Assembly: GCA_903929765.1 (NCBI GenBank)
Contig: CAIYVX010000045.1
Location: forward strand, 1 to 64,000
Length of the DNA: 64,000 nucleotides
Direction: 5' to 3'
Origin: an uncultured Planctomycetia bacterium
GTDB taxonomy: Bacteria; Planctomycetota; Phycisphaerae; FEN-1346; JAACEH01
The stretch's first letter is position 1. Every line of letters begins with the position of its first letter. A program made the position numbers and the translations under genes. Below are positions 7,745 through 16,691 of this stretch, one piece after another. Below the pieces are notes generated by a model. It searched no databases, was not told the origin of the DNA, and worked only from the letters and a program-made list of their open reading frames with translations.

Positions 7745-7866
7745 TTGGAAAACTCCTGTCGCCCCGTTGGGGCTAGACAAACAAAGAAAAAACATATTTC
7801 GTTACCTCACCTATCCGGGGGTTTCACCCCCGGCTACGTTCCCGACGCCCCTTCGGGGCGAACTTC
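7745..7866. repeat. hairpin-rich intergenic module
   Basis: Contains CCGGGGGTTTCACCCCCGG (about 7816-7834) and GCCCCTTCGGGGC (about 7848-7860), both strong hairpins, with an A-rich spacer. Lies between two minus-strand genes. Could serve as a transcription terminator of the GNAT gene, but there is no clear T-tract on that strand. Confidence 0.55.
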
Positions 7867-7868
7867 GG

Positions 7869-8798
7869 TCAACCGAGTTCAAGTCCGGCGACGGCGTAGA
7901 CGAGGCTGGGGTCGCCGGGATTCGTTTTGTCGCCGAGGCACATCCTGGTCAGCCGTCGAGCGACGGAAAAACCGAGCGATTCGGCTAATTGTCGGGCGTC
8001 GGCGTGGTCGGGCAGGAGATCCCAAAAGACCCGGCCGGGTGGCAACTGACTGAGCAAATCGGCGACGAGGCGGCGGGCGACGTCGGGGGTTGCGGCAACG
8101 ATGGGTCCGATCTGGGCGGCCCCGAAACCCGGTCGGGCAAAGCCGTAGCCGCCCCCCTGCCCCGGTATGGCGGCGAAGAAACCGTCGCGGCGCAGGGTGC
8201 GCAGGAGTGCGCTACGGTCGGCGCCGAAGGCGCGGAGGTCGAGTTCGGCGAAGTCGTCCAGGCACGGGGCGGCGCCGGAGCAGGCGGGGAGACAGCGGTC
8301 ACCGAGGCAGCCGGGAGATTCACCAGCGTTCGAGCGGTTGTCGGCAATCGTCACCCTCACCCTACCCTCTCCCCTCAAGGGAGAGGGGTGAAGAAGCGGC
8401 AACGGCAGCGCGGCGGCATAGCGCCAGGCGGGCTGCTCGTCGCGGAAACCGAGCTTGAGGTAAACCGGGCGACCATCGTCGGTGGCGTCGAGTTTGATGG
8501 CTTCGAGACCCCGGAGGCGCAGGTGTTCGATGGCGCGGTTCATCAGGATGGTGCCGATGCCGCGGCGGCGGAAATCGGGGTGGACCAGAACCATGCCGAT
8601 CCAGGCGGTGGTGGTGGAGTAAGGGGTGGCGCTGGCGGTGCCGCACGGGCGGCCGTCGTCCTCGGCGAGGAAGACTCCTTCGGGATCGAGTTCGATCAGC
8701 CGCTGCCAATCGGCGGCCAAGTGGTTCCAGTTGGCGAGGCGGCAAAGTTCCAGGGCGAAGGACAGGTCGCGGGACGTCATGAGTCGAGTGGTGATCAA
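7869..8798 (-). CDS. two-part GNAT-family N-acetyltransferase
   Basis: Acetyl-CoA-dependent acyltransferase of unknown substrate, 309 residues. The N-terminal half is a normal GNAT fold, with IGMVLVHPDFRRRGIGTILM as the acetyl-CoA-binding motif A and LGFRDE as motif B. The C-terminal half resembles the second domain of YitH-type GNAT proteins (FWDLLPDHADARQLAESLGF). The two are joined by a segment (about residues 133-150, LLHPSPLRGEGRVRV) that is a translated type I palindromic repeat, and it appears to be tolerated in the interdomain linker. The TTG start at 8798 has GGAG eight bases upstream, while the in-frame ATG at 8780 has none. Confidence 0.85.
   Translation of the reverse strand: MITTRLMTSRDLSFALELCRLANWNHLAADWQRLIELDPEGVFLAEDDGRPCGTASATPYSTTTAWIGMVLVHPDFRRRGIGTILMNRAIEHLRLRGLEAIKLDATDDGRPVYLKLGFRDEQPAWRYAAALPLPLLHPSPLRGEGRVRVTIADNRSNAGESPGCLGDRCLPACSGAAPCLDDFAELDLRAFGADRSALLRTLRRDGFFAAIPGQGGGYGFARPGFGAAQIGPIVAATPDVARRLVADLLSQLPPGRVFWDLLPDHADARQLAESLGFSVARRLTRMCLGDKTNPGDPSLVYAVAGLELG
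8352..8392. repeat. type I CTCTCCC palindrome inserted in the GNAT gene
   Basis: Copy of the element CACCCTCACCCTACCCTCTC..., whose palindrome is CCTCTCCCCTCAAGGGAGAGG. Almost identical copies lie between genes at 2471-2511, 8921-8961 and 10311-10351. The frame of the host gene stays open across it. Confidence 0.8.
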
Positions 8799-8863
8799 AT
8801 TACCGGCTCCTAATTCCGACTATTCGAAATCACAGTTAATTTGTGCACACATAACAATAAGCA

Positions 8864-8961
8864 CTCTCCCCGGCCGCTTAAGCGGCCATCCTCTCACAAG
8901 GGAGAGGGGTGAAGAAAAAACACCCTCACCCTACCCTCTCCCGTCAAGGGAGAGGGGTGAA
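8864..8961. repeat. type II and type I palindromes side by side
   Basis: 8864-8911 is a type II unit (GGCCGCTTAAGCGGCC then CCTCTCACAAGGGAGAGG); 8921-8961 is a type I unit. Both are in the same orientation and separated by an A-rich spacer. They sit between the oxidoreductase gene end and the GNAT gene start. Confidence 0.8.
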
Positions 8962-8971
8962 AAAACAACCA

Positions 8972-10036
8972 TCACCCGCCGACCTTGACCCAGCCGTGGC
9001 GGCGGTGGGATTCGTAGATGGCCAGGACGATGTCGACGGCGTGGCGAGCCTGTTGGCCGGAGACGAAGGGCGGGCGACCCAGGCGAATGGCCTCGACGAA
9101 ATCGGCGATCTGGAGCGGGTGGCTGGAGCCGTAATGCGTGCGGGCGGAGACGACTTTCAGTTGATCGTGGCCGCCGGCAAGTTCGGCCTGGACGAGCGGC
9201 GCCAGGGCCGGATCGGCGAACTGGATCTTGTTGAGGTGGTGGTCGGAGCAGATTTCGACGGAGCCCTGGGAACCGTGGAGCGAGAGGACCGTCTCCCAAC
9301 CGATGTGGCTGGAGCAGGTGGCTTCTAAAGTGCCCAGAACTCCGCCGCGGAACCGGACGGCGGCGACGGCGGTGTCCTCGGTTTCCATGACGCCGTCGTG
9401 GGTCAGGTTGGCGTGAGCGCCGCAAATGGATTCGGCGCCGCCCATGATCCAGGCCAGGGCGTCGATGCTGTGAATGGCCTGGTTGATGAGGACGCCGCCG
9501 CCTTCGTGAGACCAGGTGCCGCGCCACTCGTCGGCCTCGTAATATTCCCTGGAGCGGTAGCAGCGGACCTGGACGCCGGCGGCGAGAAGCTGGCCGAAGG
9601 CGCCTTCGTCGGACAGGCGTTTGAGGGTGCGGACGGCGGGGTCGAAGCGGTGCTGAAAGACGCCGGAGAAGACCAGTTCCGGTCGGCGGCGCGCGGCGGT
9701 CATCAGGGCGTCGAGTCCGGCGGCGTCGGCGGCGAGGGCTTTTTCGCAGAGGACATGTTTTCCGGCTTCGAGCGCCGCCACGGAGATCGGGACGTGGGCG
9801 GCGTGGTCGGTGCAGACGGAAACGGCGTCGAGTTTGGGATCGGCCAGAACTTCCTTATAGTCGGTGGTGACGCCGGGTATGGCGAGTTTGTCGGCGAGTT
9901 TGCGGGCCTTGGCTTCGACCAGGTCGCAGGCCCAGGCCACTTCGACGCCGGGAATGAGTTGGTAACACTCGGCGTGAAGCGGGCCGATGACGCCGCAACC
10001 GATGATGCCGACGCGAATCGTGGAACCTGAAGGCAC
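8972..10036 (-). CDS. Gfo/Idh/MocA-family NAD(P)-dependent oxidoreductase
   Basis: Sugar or cyclitol dehydrogenase of the glucose-fructose oxidoreductase / inositol dehydrogenase family, 354 residues. Residues 8-16 (VGIIGCGVI) are the Rossmann dinucleotide site, and HVLCEKAL carries the family's Glu-Lys catalytic motif. HEGGGVLINQAIHSIDALAWIMG is the usual substrate-binding/His helix. The GTG at 10036 is chosen because AAAGGAG lies seven bases upstream; the frame stays open into repeat sequence to 10234, which is not likely translated. Monocistronic. The substrate cannot be told. Confidence 0.9.
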   Translation of the reverse strand: MPSGSTIRVGIIGCGVIGPLHAECYQLIPGVEVAWACDLVEAKARKLADKLAIPGVTTDYKEVLADPKLDAVSVCTDHAAHVPISVAALEAGKHVLCEKALAADAAGLDALMTAARRRPELVFSGVFQHRFDPAVRTLKRLSDEGAFGQLLAAGVQVRCYRSREYYEADEWRGTWSHEGGGVLINQAIHSIDALAWIMGGAESICGAHANLTHDGVMETEDTAVAAVRFRGGVLGTLEATCSSHIGWETVLSLHGSQGSVEICSDHHLNKIQFADPALAPLVQAELAGGHDQLKVVSARTHYGSSHPLQIADFVEAIRLGRPPFVSGQQARHAVDIVLAIYESHRRHGWVKVGG

Positions 10037-10117
10037 GGGCGATTCTCCTTTGGGAAAGCGATACAATAACAACTGACGACGAATCTGACAAGGGCGCGGC
10101 CAAGTAAGAAAAAAGCC

Positions 10118-10390
10118 ACAGAAACAACGGCATCCCCCAGCAGTGCTGGAGGCTTCAACGGCAAAAACAAAAACAGCAACAACAAAAAAAGGCCGCTCCG
10201 GAGAACCGGGGCGGCCTTGTTGTTGAAGGAGCAATGAAACGGCAACGGCAAGCGGAAAACGGCTTTTACTTAACCGCGTGGCTGCAAGCAGCCACCCTAC
10301 ATACCAGCAACACCCTCACCCTACCCTCTCCCGTCAAGGGAGAGGGGTGAAACAACAGCAGGGCAGAGACAAGCTCTGCCCCTACGAGCA
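10118..10390. repeat. repeat block downstream of rny
   Basis: In order: a CCCCAGCAGTGCTGG unit (about 10132-10147), the rny terminator hairpin (separate entry), CAAGCGGAAAACGGC plus the hairpin GTGGCTGCAAGCAGCCAC (10278-10295), a type I CTCTCCC palindrome (10311-10351) and a GGGCAGAGACAAGCTCTGCCC hairpin (about 10362-10382). It contains one of each major module seen elsewhere in the first 12 kb. Confidence 0.7.
10184..10218 (-). terminator. rho-independent terminator, minus strand
   Basis: Read on the minus strand, AAGGCCGCCCCGG / TTCT / CCGGAGCGGCCTT folds into a 12-13 bp GC-rich hairpin, followed directly by a run of T (plus-strand A 10184-10190). It lies about 180 bp beyond the rny stop, with repeats in between. 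Confidence 0.8.
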
Positions 10391-10399
10391 GCAAAGAAA

Positions 10400-11977
10400 C
10401 TACGAGGCGTAGCGGGCATATTCGATGGCCCGTTTTTCGCGGATGCAGGTGATGCGGACCTCGCCGGGGAAAGTCAGTTCGGTTTCGATCTGGTTGGCGA
10501 TGTCGCGGGCCAGCTTCATGGCCATGGCATCGTCGGCCCGCTCGGCGTTGACCAGGACGCGGACCTCGCGGCCGGCCTGGATGGCGAAGGCCGATTCGAC
10601 GCCCTGCGGCTGGAACTTCATGGCGATGGCTTCGAGCTTTTCGAGCCGCTGGACGTAGCGTTCGATCGACTCGCGGCGAGCGCCGGGCCGCGAGGCGCTG
10701 ACGGCGTCGGCGGCGGAGACGATCCAGGAGTAGATGTCGCTGGCGGGCTTGATGTCGTGATGGCCGCCGACGGAATCGATGACCTCGGGCCGTTCGCCGT
10801 AGCGGCGGCACAGGTCGGCCCCGATGGCCGGGTGGCCGCCCTCGACCTCGTGATCGACGGCCTTGCCGATGTCGTGGAGCAATCCGCAGCGGCGGGCCAG
10901 TGTGGCGTCGAGGCCCAACTGCTCAGCGATCATGCTGGAAAGGTTGGCCACTTCGACCGAATGCTGGAGGACGTTCTGGCCGTAGCTGGTGCGGAACTGG
11001 AGGCGGCCCAGGAGCGGAATGAGCTTGGCGTTTAGGCCGCGCACCTTCATGTCGAGGACGACGCGTTTGCCGACCTCGTCGATCTGGTGCTCGATTTCCT
11101 TCTGGGTTTCGGCGACGACCTCTTCGATGCGGGCGGGATGGATGCGGCCGTCGAGGATGAGTTTGCCCATGGCCCGGCGGGCGATTTCGCGGCGCACGCT
11201 GTCGTGGGCGCTGACGACGATGACGCCGGGCGTGTCGTCAACGATGACATCGACGCCGGTGGCCTTTTCGAAGGCCCGGATGTTGCGGCCCTCGCGGCCG
11301 ATGACGCGGCCTTTCATTTCGTCGCTGGGAATGTCGATGGACGAGACGGTCGATTGGGTGGTGAACTCGGAGGCCATGCGCTGAATGGCCTGGACGACGA
11401 TGTTGCGGGCCCGGTCGGTGGCCTCTTCGTTGGCCTTGTCGACGAGGGCCTTGACGATCTCGGCCTCCTCGTGCTCCATTTCCTGGCGGATGCGGGTCAG
11501 GAACATTTCCTGGGCCTGTTCGCGCGAGAGGCCGCTGACGCGCTTGAGCTGCTCGGTCTGGTCGGCCAGAGTTTTGTCGAGTTCCTTGCGCTTGGCGTCG
11601 AGCTGGGTTTCCTTCTCGTTGGTGCGCCGCTCCATGGACTCGATCATCTTTTCCTTGCGGACGAGGAGGTCGGCCTGTTCGGAGGCGCTGTCCTCGCGTT
11701 TGGAGAGGCGGCGCTCCAGTTCGCGGAGTTCGTGGCGGGTGGATTCGCTTTCCTTCTCGAATTTGTCCTTGGCCTGAAGGACGACGTCGCGGGCCTGGAC
11801 TTCGGCCAGCTTGGCGGCCTGTTCGGCCTTTTTCGTGGCCTCGGCCAGAATTTCGGCGGCCTTGGTGCCGGCGTTCTGGTACTCGGCCAGCTTGCTTCGC
11901 GTGCCGAACATGAGCACGGCCAGCACTACGGCAACCAACCCGCAAACAGCAGCAACAACAATAAGAATCGTGGTCAT
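10400..11977 (-). CDS. rny: ribonuclease Y
   Basis: Membrane-anchored endoribonuclease that starts mRNA decay. The 525-residue protein has the standard layout: an N-terminal membrane helix (residues 3-24), a long Glu/Lys/Arg-rich coiled coil to about 190, a KH RNA-binding domain ([26 protein letters not shown]), and an HD metal-dependent phosphohydrolase domain with [15 protein letters not shown] and [12 protein letters not shown]. Length is typical. The start ATG has AAAGGA seven bases upstream. It stands alone, behind a leader region of about 900 bp with no other gene. Confidence 0.97.
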   Translation of the reverse strand: MTTILIVVAAVCGLVAVVLAVLMFGTRSKLAEYQNAGTKAAEILAEATKKAEQAAKLAEVQARDVVLQAKDKFEKESESTRHELRELERRLSKREDSASEQADLLVRKEKMIESMERRTNEKETQLDAKRKELDKTLADQTEQLKRVSGLSREQAQEMFLTRIRQEMEHEEAEIVKALVDKANEEATDRARNIVVQAIQRMASEFTTQSTVSSIDIPSDEMKGRVIGREGRNIRAFEKATGVDVIVDDTPGVIVVSAHDSVRREIARRAMGKLILDGRIHPARIEEVVAETQKEIEHQIDEVGKRVVLDMKVRGLNAKLIPLLGRLQFRTSYGQNVLQHSVEVANLSSMIAEQLGLDATLARRCGLLHDIGKAVDHEVEGGHPAIGADLCRRYGERPEVIDSVGGHHDIKPASDIYSWIVSAADAVSASRPGARRESIERYVQRLEKLEAIAMKFQPQGVESAFAIQAGREVRVLVNAERADDAMAMKLARDIANQIETELTFPGEVRITCIREKRAIEYARYAS

Positions 11978-12874
11978 GATGCTATCCTTTCCAACAGCGC
12001 CGGCGGACTTTTTTCAAAGCCGCGCGGTCGCGGGGGCCCAGCGCCGCTGAGGGCAGGAGCAATTGCCTGATGGGATTAAGGATGAAAAACAGGCGCCGCC
12101 GGAGTGGAAATCAGAGGCAGGAAAGACTTGAACGACAGGAAAACCGGGGAAACGCAAATCTTGAGCGGCGCTCGGCGAATCAGCCGTCCCGGCGCAGAAG
12201 CCGGATCGGTCCAATCGGGCCGAATCGCAAGACGGCAGATGTAATTGGCCGCACGATCAAGGGTTGCGCGTTCCTTTATTTACGGATAGTCGCCCTTCAA
12301 GCGGGGCGAGGTGCAAACTTCTGGTTCAGTCCGTTCCGATTTTCGTGTCTTCAAATCTATCCGCGGCCCGATTTCCGAGCCTCAGGTCCCTTTTTCCGCC
12401 GGACGAATCATCGCCCGACCGCCGGGACTAAAGCGACGCATCCTTCCCACAAGGGCCTTCAGGACGCCGTCGTAACCAGGTTCGGCCGGTTTGTCGCGGT
12501 AAAAACCGCCAAAAGGCCCATAAAACGGGCACCAAGCCGAACTTATGCGTACTCCGGAAAACCTACGCGGTTCTCCACGATGTTAGTTTACATCGGTATT
12601 AAGGTTAGTCAAGAAAAAAGCTTTTTTGCAAAAATGGCCCTGGATTTGGCGATTTGCGGCCATTTCGGGGCAGGGTAATCGCATCTGAAAATTTCGTGAC
12701 AAAATAATTTACGAGTTCGGCGATTGTTAGAGCATTTCACGATTGAGTGCCCCCACACGATTCAAACCAGTGCAACGCATCGGTTGCCGTAACTGTCGCC
12801 AGGGCCGCCCTCGACGTCACCCTCTGAGAATGGTTTTCCGGCGCACGGAAACCTGGCCCCCCACCCGCCCCTGA
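11978..12874. other. long gene-free region with one palindrome
   Basis: No convincing gene or known RNA is seen in nearly 900 bp between two minus-strand genes. The open frames here have no domain, no ribosome site and biased composition. GC content falls towards 12580-12730. The perfect inverted repeat CGATGTTAGTTTACATCG (12579-12596, six-base arms) is a possible protein-binding site. It lies about 600 bp upstream of rny. I looked for RNase P RNA and tmRNA signatures on both strands and did not find them. Confidence 0.5.
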
Positions 12875-13867
12875 CTACGATGGGCGGCGGACTCTGCGCT
12901 GGGCGGCGATCAGCCGATCTTCCCAGTTCAGGTCATCGGAGTTGGGAACGCGGCCCTCACGGTCCATAGCCTCGATCGCTTGACGCAGGCCGTCGGCCAG
13001 CGAAACCGCCGGCTGGAATTCGGGTACGTCGCGGCGGAGGCGAGCATTGTCATAGTACACGTTGTGGGCGAAGATCGTCTTGCAGATGTCCACATTCTGC
13101 ACCGGCGGTTCGGCCGCCAGCAGATCCTCCAGCGGAATGCCCACCAGTTCCACCTCGCGACCGAGCACTTTCATGGCCGTGCGATGATAGTCCGCCCAAC
13201 TCGTAAAGCCGATTCGCACAAGATTGTAGGTCTGGCCGAGGCAGTTTTTCCGGCCCAGAACGCCGACGAAGCCGATGGCCGCATCGTCCACATGAAGGAA
13301 CTGGTGAATGGCCAAGCCATCGCCGCAAACCAGAATCGGCTTGCCTTTACGAACGCGATCCAGCCAGGAGAAGTCCCAGGCAACCTGCCGCAGTGCCCCG
13401 AGCTGCGGGCCGTAGGTCGTGGAGGGCTTGATGATGGTCACGGGAAACCCGTCGCGATACCAGGCCTCGAGAAACGCGGCATCGGCGAGCATCTTGTTGC
13501 GCCCGTAATCGGTGATGGGCCGCAGAGGATGATCTTCCGAGACCGGCAGCCAGTCGTATTGAAGGCCGTAGGTGCAGACGGTCGAGCACTGCACAAAATG
13601 GCTTACCCCGCGAAAGGCCCGAATGCTGCTCTCGGCATCCTCGCGATCAAAGCAGATCATGTCGATGCCCGCATCGAGGCGCTCGGCCTGCACTGCGGCC
13701 TCGAAGGCGGCCCGATTCTTCCGATCGCAGACGACCGTTCGTACGCCCTCGGGGGACGAACCGCGCTGACCGCGATTGAAACAAAGCACCTGGTGCCCCT
13801 GCTCCAGCAACAGGCGGACGATGCTCGTGCTGATGTTTCCCGTGCCACCGACCACGCCAACTTTCAT
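12875..13867 (-). CDS. NAD-dependent epimerase/dehydratase
   Basis: Short-chain dehydrogenase of the extended type that acts on nucleotide- or free sugars, 330 residues. The N-terminus VGVVGGTGNISTSIVRLLL is an atypical Gx2Gx2S nucleotide site. YGRNKMLAD carries the catalytic Tyr-x3-Lys, and CSTVCTYG precedes it with the Ser/Thr. ATG at 13867 has GAGGAG six bases upstream. It is the last gene of a minus-strand operon with a DegT aminotransferase and a ceramidase-like protein, ten bases after the latter's stop, so it probably acts on the same sugar or amino-sugar. Exact reaction unknown. Confidence 0.85.
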   Translation of the reverse strand: MKVGVVGGTGNISTSIVRLLLEQGHQVLCFNRGQRGSSPEGVRTVVCDRKNRAAFEAAVQAERLDAGIDMICFDREDAESSIRAFRGVSHFVQCSTVCTYGLQYDWLPVSEDHPLRPITDYGRNKMLADAAFLEAWYRDGFPVTIIKPSTTYGPQLGALRQVAWDFSWLDRVRKGKPILVCGDGLAIHQFLHVDDAAIGFVGVLGRKNCLGQTYNLVRIGFTSWADYHRTAMKVLGREVELVGIPLEDLLAAEPPVQNVDICKTIFAHNVYYDNARLRRDVPEFQPAVSLADGLRQAIEAMDREGRVPNSDDLNWEDRLIAAQRRVRRPS

Positions 13868-13877
13868 AGCCTGCTCC

Positions 13878-15221
13878 TCAATCCGAAGCGTCCAGTGCGA
13901 CGTCGAGCGCCAGCAGGGCCGCCGGCAGTTCCTCGTGAAGTTCTGCGAACGGCTTAATCCCATACATCAGCGGCACCATGTCTGACGCATAGCCGCCACG
14001 CGCAATGGCCAACCGGTCTGGTGCATAGCCCAGGCTGTCGTTGGCCAGGCTCACGACCAGCGCCAGCGGCGCGCGGGCCGCCGCCTGCACTTCGGCCTTG
14101 ATCTGGCGGAAGGCCTCAAAGGGCGAGGCCAGCAAGGCTACCGGACCGATACGCAGTCCCTGCAGTTGAATCGGCGGCGACATCTCCGCGGCCGATTCGA
14201 GGCGGGTCAGGATACGCCTCAGGCCCAGTGTCCGCACCACTGCCAGCCGATACTCCGTGTCGGCGTCCGTCGCTTGCGGATCGGCGAGGCTGGTCTCCTC
14301 GGCTTTAAGCTTCGCTCGAACCTCATCCGCAATCCACGGCCGCCGCTTGAACGCCACGTCCTGGAGGACCGTGCAGACGGTGTCAACTTTGATCGGTTGG
14401 GCCTCATGCAGACCACGACGCACGGCGTTGGCGTAGCGTGCGGCGATGACATCCAGGGCCAGCAGCGATTCCTGTTCGCCCTTATGCACCACGCAGGAAT
14501 TGATGTCACCGTTGGCCCCCTGGAGGAAGAGGCCGACCGAGCCGGGATATTCGCGCTCGAGCAGGTTGGTAGCCACGCCCGCGTAATCGCCGTGAATTTG
14601 GTGATTCGCCTGGCAGCAGACCACGGGATGACAACTGAAGTAACTGACGAAGCCGCGTACGCGGCCATCGCGAACCACCTTCAGCACATGACAGGTCGTA
14701 TCGGTCAACTCCGGCTTAGCCGGTCGCCAACCGTCAAGCAGCACCTCTTCGAGTGGCGGGGCGTCGCGGTCCTGTTCGCGATTCAGACCAATGCCCTCGC
14801 ACGGAGTCTGGGCATGAAGCAGGTCGGCGTCGGCCAGGTCGGCCACGGCGTGTTCGACGGCGGCCGCGATGCGGCGCGGCAGCAGTTCCATATACGGCGG
14901 ATCGAAACCGCCCCAACCGATCAGATCGGCCAGCGTATCGGGGCCGCTGTGCGTGTGCGTACAGACGATCATCACAGCGGACGGTTCGAGTCCGACGGTT
15001 TTCCGGAGACGTTCGCGCACGGCGGCCGTGGTCGCCCCGGATACGCCGAGAAGGTCGCAACTGACGATGACTACTCGTCGGCCGCCCTGCTCGACCGCCA
15101 TGGCGCGGGCCCACAGCCGATCACGCACCGCCACGCTCACCCGGTTCAGAAACGGACCGAAGCCGCACAGCGGCACGCCCACCCGTGGCGTAATGTCGAT
15201 CTTGGCCAAGCCGATTCGCAT
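13878..15221 (-). CDS. neutral/alkaline ceramidase N-terminal-like hydrolase
   Basis: Resembles the metal-dependent N-terminal domain of neutral ceramidases, a group common in planctomycetes. It includes KIDITPRVGVPLCGFG at the N-terminus, a CTHTHSGPDT motif of the kind that binds zinc, FSCHPVVCCQANHQIHGDYAG, and LFLQGANGDIN. Length 447 residues; the long C-terminal Ig-like domain of true ceramidases is absent and there is no signal peptide, so an intracellular amide hydrolase is more likely than a lipid ceramidase. ATG at 15221 has GAGGAGG upstream. Lies 32 bp after the aminotransferase stop. The actual substrate is unknown. Confidence 0.82.
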   Translation of the reverse strand: MRIGLAKIDITPRVGVPLCGFGPFLNRVSVAVRDRLWARAMAVEQGGRRVVIVSCDLLGVSGATTAAVRERLRKTVGLEPSAVMIVCTHTHSGPDTLADLIGWGGFDPPYMELLPRRIAAAVEHAVADLADADLLHAQTPCEGIGLNREQDRDAPPLEEVLLDGWRPAKPELTDTTCHVLKVVRDGRVRGFVSYFSCHPVVCCQANHQIHGDYAGVATNLLEREYPGSVGLFLQGANGDINSCVVHKGEQESLLALDVIAARYANAVRRGLHEAQPIKVDTVCTVLQDVAFKRRPWIADEVRAKLKAEETSLADPQATDADTEYRLAVVRTLGLRRILTRLESAAEMSPPIQLQGLRIGPVALLASPFEAFRQIKAEVQAAARAPLALVVSLANDSLGYAPDRLAIARGGYASDMVPLMYGIKPFAELHEELPAALLALDVALDASD

Positions 15222-15253
15222 GCTGTCCTCCTCTCGCTCCGGTCTGCGGCCGG

Positions 15254-16564
15254 TCACGATTTGCCGGCTTCCTTCTCGCTCCAGGCCGTGGCGACGGCGG
15301 CCAGATTGTCGTTTACTTTTCGTATCGCAGCGATCAACTGATCGATGTATTCGTCGTTGCCCAGAAGGTGATGGTGCAGAAGCATAACGGCCCTGTCCTT
15401 AACGGCCTTTTCCACGTTGGGCAACCGCAGGCGGCCATAGTCCTGGATGGTACCCGGATCGCGGAATGGTACAGGGCTCGTCCGGTCGTACAGGTTCAGA
15501 AGCGGCGAACGGTACACGGGCCAATAGGCTCCAACGGCCGGTAAACCTTCGGCATTGAGTGCCCAAACGTAGGCTTCGCGCGACAGACCGTTGCTTGGCC
15601 CATCGTACAACATCGTCAGGCAGTAATAGGACTGCCGCGTCACCCGTGGATCCTTTCGCGGCAGGCGCAACGGGCCGCCGCCCTTCTCCAGGGCCGCCCG
15701 GATACGCTCAGCCGCCGCCTCGCGACGCCGGTTCTGGTCGTCCAACTGCGATAATCCGCCGCGCAGCAGCACGGCCTGCATCTCCGTAATGCGGTAATTA
15801 TGCCCATAATGATTGCCCGGAACAAGCTTCGGCGCCTGGCCTGGCTCGGCGGCCGCCTCCGGGTCAGGCATCCAGCCGACCTGTTTGAGGGCGAAGCAAG
15901 TCCGGTAGACCTCGTCGTCATCGCAGGTGATGGCTCCGCCCTCGCCACTGGTGAGTATCTTCGACTGCTGGAAGGAATAACTGCCGGCGTCGCCGAGCGA
16001 GCCGGCCCGCCGGCCCCGCCATTCGCTGCCGTGCTGATGAGCGACATCCTCGACGATCTTCAGGTGGTGCTTGCGCGCCAGGGCACCCAGGGCATCCATG
16101 TCGCACATGCAGCCGTAAAGGTGCACCGGAATGATGGCTTTGGTCTTCGGCGTGATCGCCGCCTCGACGGCGACCGGATCAAGACACAGCGTCTCGGGAT
16201 CGATGTCCACCAGCACCACGTTCGCCCCGACGTCCAGCGCCGCCTGGGCCGTCGCCACCCAGGTCAGTCCTGGAACGATCACCTCGTCACCCGGCTCGAC
16301 ACCAACGGCCTGGAGGGCGCACCGCAACGTCACCGTCCCGTTAGCCAGACATAGGCTGTGCCGCGTCCCGATGAACTTGGCAAATTCCTCGCTGAAGGCC
16401 ATTTCGTGCGCCCCCAGCCAACTCCACTTGCCGCTGCGCACCACTTGCGTCATGCGCTCGACCTCAAGTTCCCCAGCCACCGGCCAAACCGGCATCGCCA
16501 GCGTCACCGCCTTCTCTCCGCCACACACCGCCGGCTTTACGCGATTCCGATTCACTGTACTCAT
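15254..16564 (-). CDS. DegT/DnrJ/EryC1/StrS-family aminotransferase
   Basis: PLP-dependent aminotransferase that typically aminates keto-sugars or keto-cyclitols, 436 residues. IVPGLTWVATAQAALDVGA and VPVHLYGCMCDMDAL are family motifs, VEDVAHQHGS has the cofactor Asp, and SFQQSKILTSGEGG contains the Schiff-base Lys. ATG at 16564 follows GAGGAGG. It is the first gene of a three-gene operon and is divergent from an AraC-type regulator 127 bp away. In a catabolic setting it might run in reverse to remove the amino group from an amino-sugar; that is inference. Confidence 0.92.
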   Translation of the reverse strand: MSTVNRNRVKPAVCGGEKAVTLAMPVWPVAGELEVERMTQVVRSGKWSWLGAHEMAFSEEFAKFIGTRHSLCLANGTVTLRCALQAVGVEPGDEVIVPGLTWVATAQAALDVGANVVLVDIDPETLCLDPVAVEAAITPKTKAIIPVHLYGCMCDMDALGALARKHHLKIVEDVAHQHGSEWRGRRAGSLGDAGSYSFQQSKILTSGEGGAITCDDDEVYRTCFALKQVGWMPDPEAAAEPGQAPKLVPGNHYGHNYRITEMQAVLLRGGLSQLDDQNRRREAAAERIRAALEKGGGPLRLPRKDPRVTRQSYYCLTMLYDGPSNGLSREAYVWALNAEGLPAVGAYWPVYRSPLLNLYDRTSPVPFRDPGTIQDYGRLRLPNVEKAVKDRAVMLLHHHLLGNDEYIDQLIAAIRKVNDNLAAVATAWSEKEAGKS

Positions 16565-16654
16565 ATTGCTGGCCTCCTCTGTTCCAAAGTACCTGCAGAT
16601 TCACCGACATCGACCAATAAGCTTGAAATTCAACCACAAACGGCTTATCCTGTG

Positions 16655-16680
16655 TTGCGGTAGAGTTAACCGATATTGCG
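16655..16680. promoter_or_regulatory. TTGCG direct repeat, candidate AraC-type operator
   Basis: Two TTGCG half-sites (16655-16659 and 16676-16680) are exactly 21 bp apart, two helical turns, with GTTAAC between them. They lie in the 127-bp divergent region between the aminotransferase operon and the AraC-family gene. AraC proteins commonly bind direct repeats at this spacing. Not shown to bind here. Confidence 0.4.
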
Positions 16681-16691
16681 AAAACTGACCC

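Noticed and set aside
8352-8961. Recurrent CTCTCCC palindromes taken as a CRISPR array
   Set aside because: Spacing is irregular, copies lie inside genes, and no cas gene is present.
12070-12678. 202-codon plus-strand frame in the gap upstream of rny
   Set aside because: No ribosome site, no domain, basic low-information sequence; more likely non-coding.
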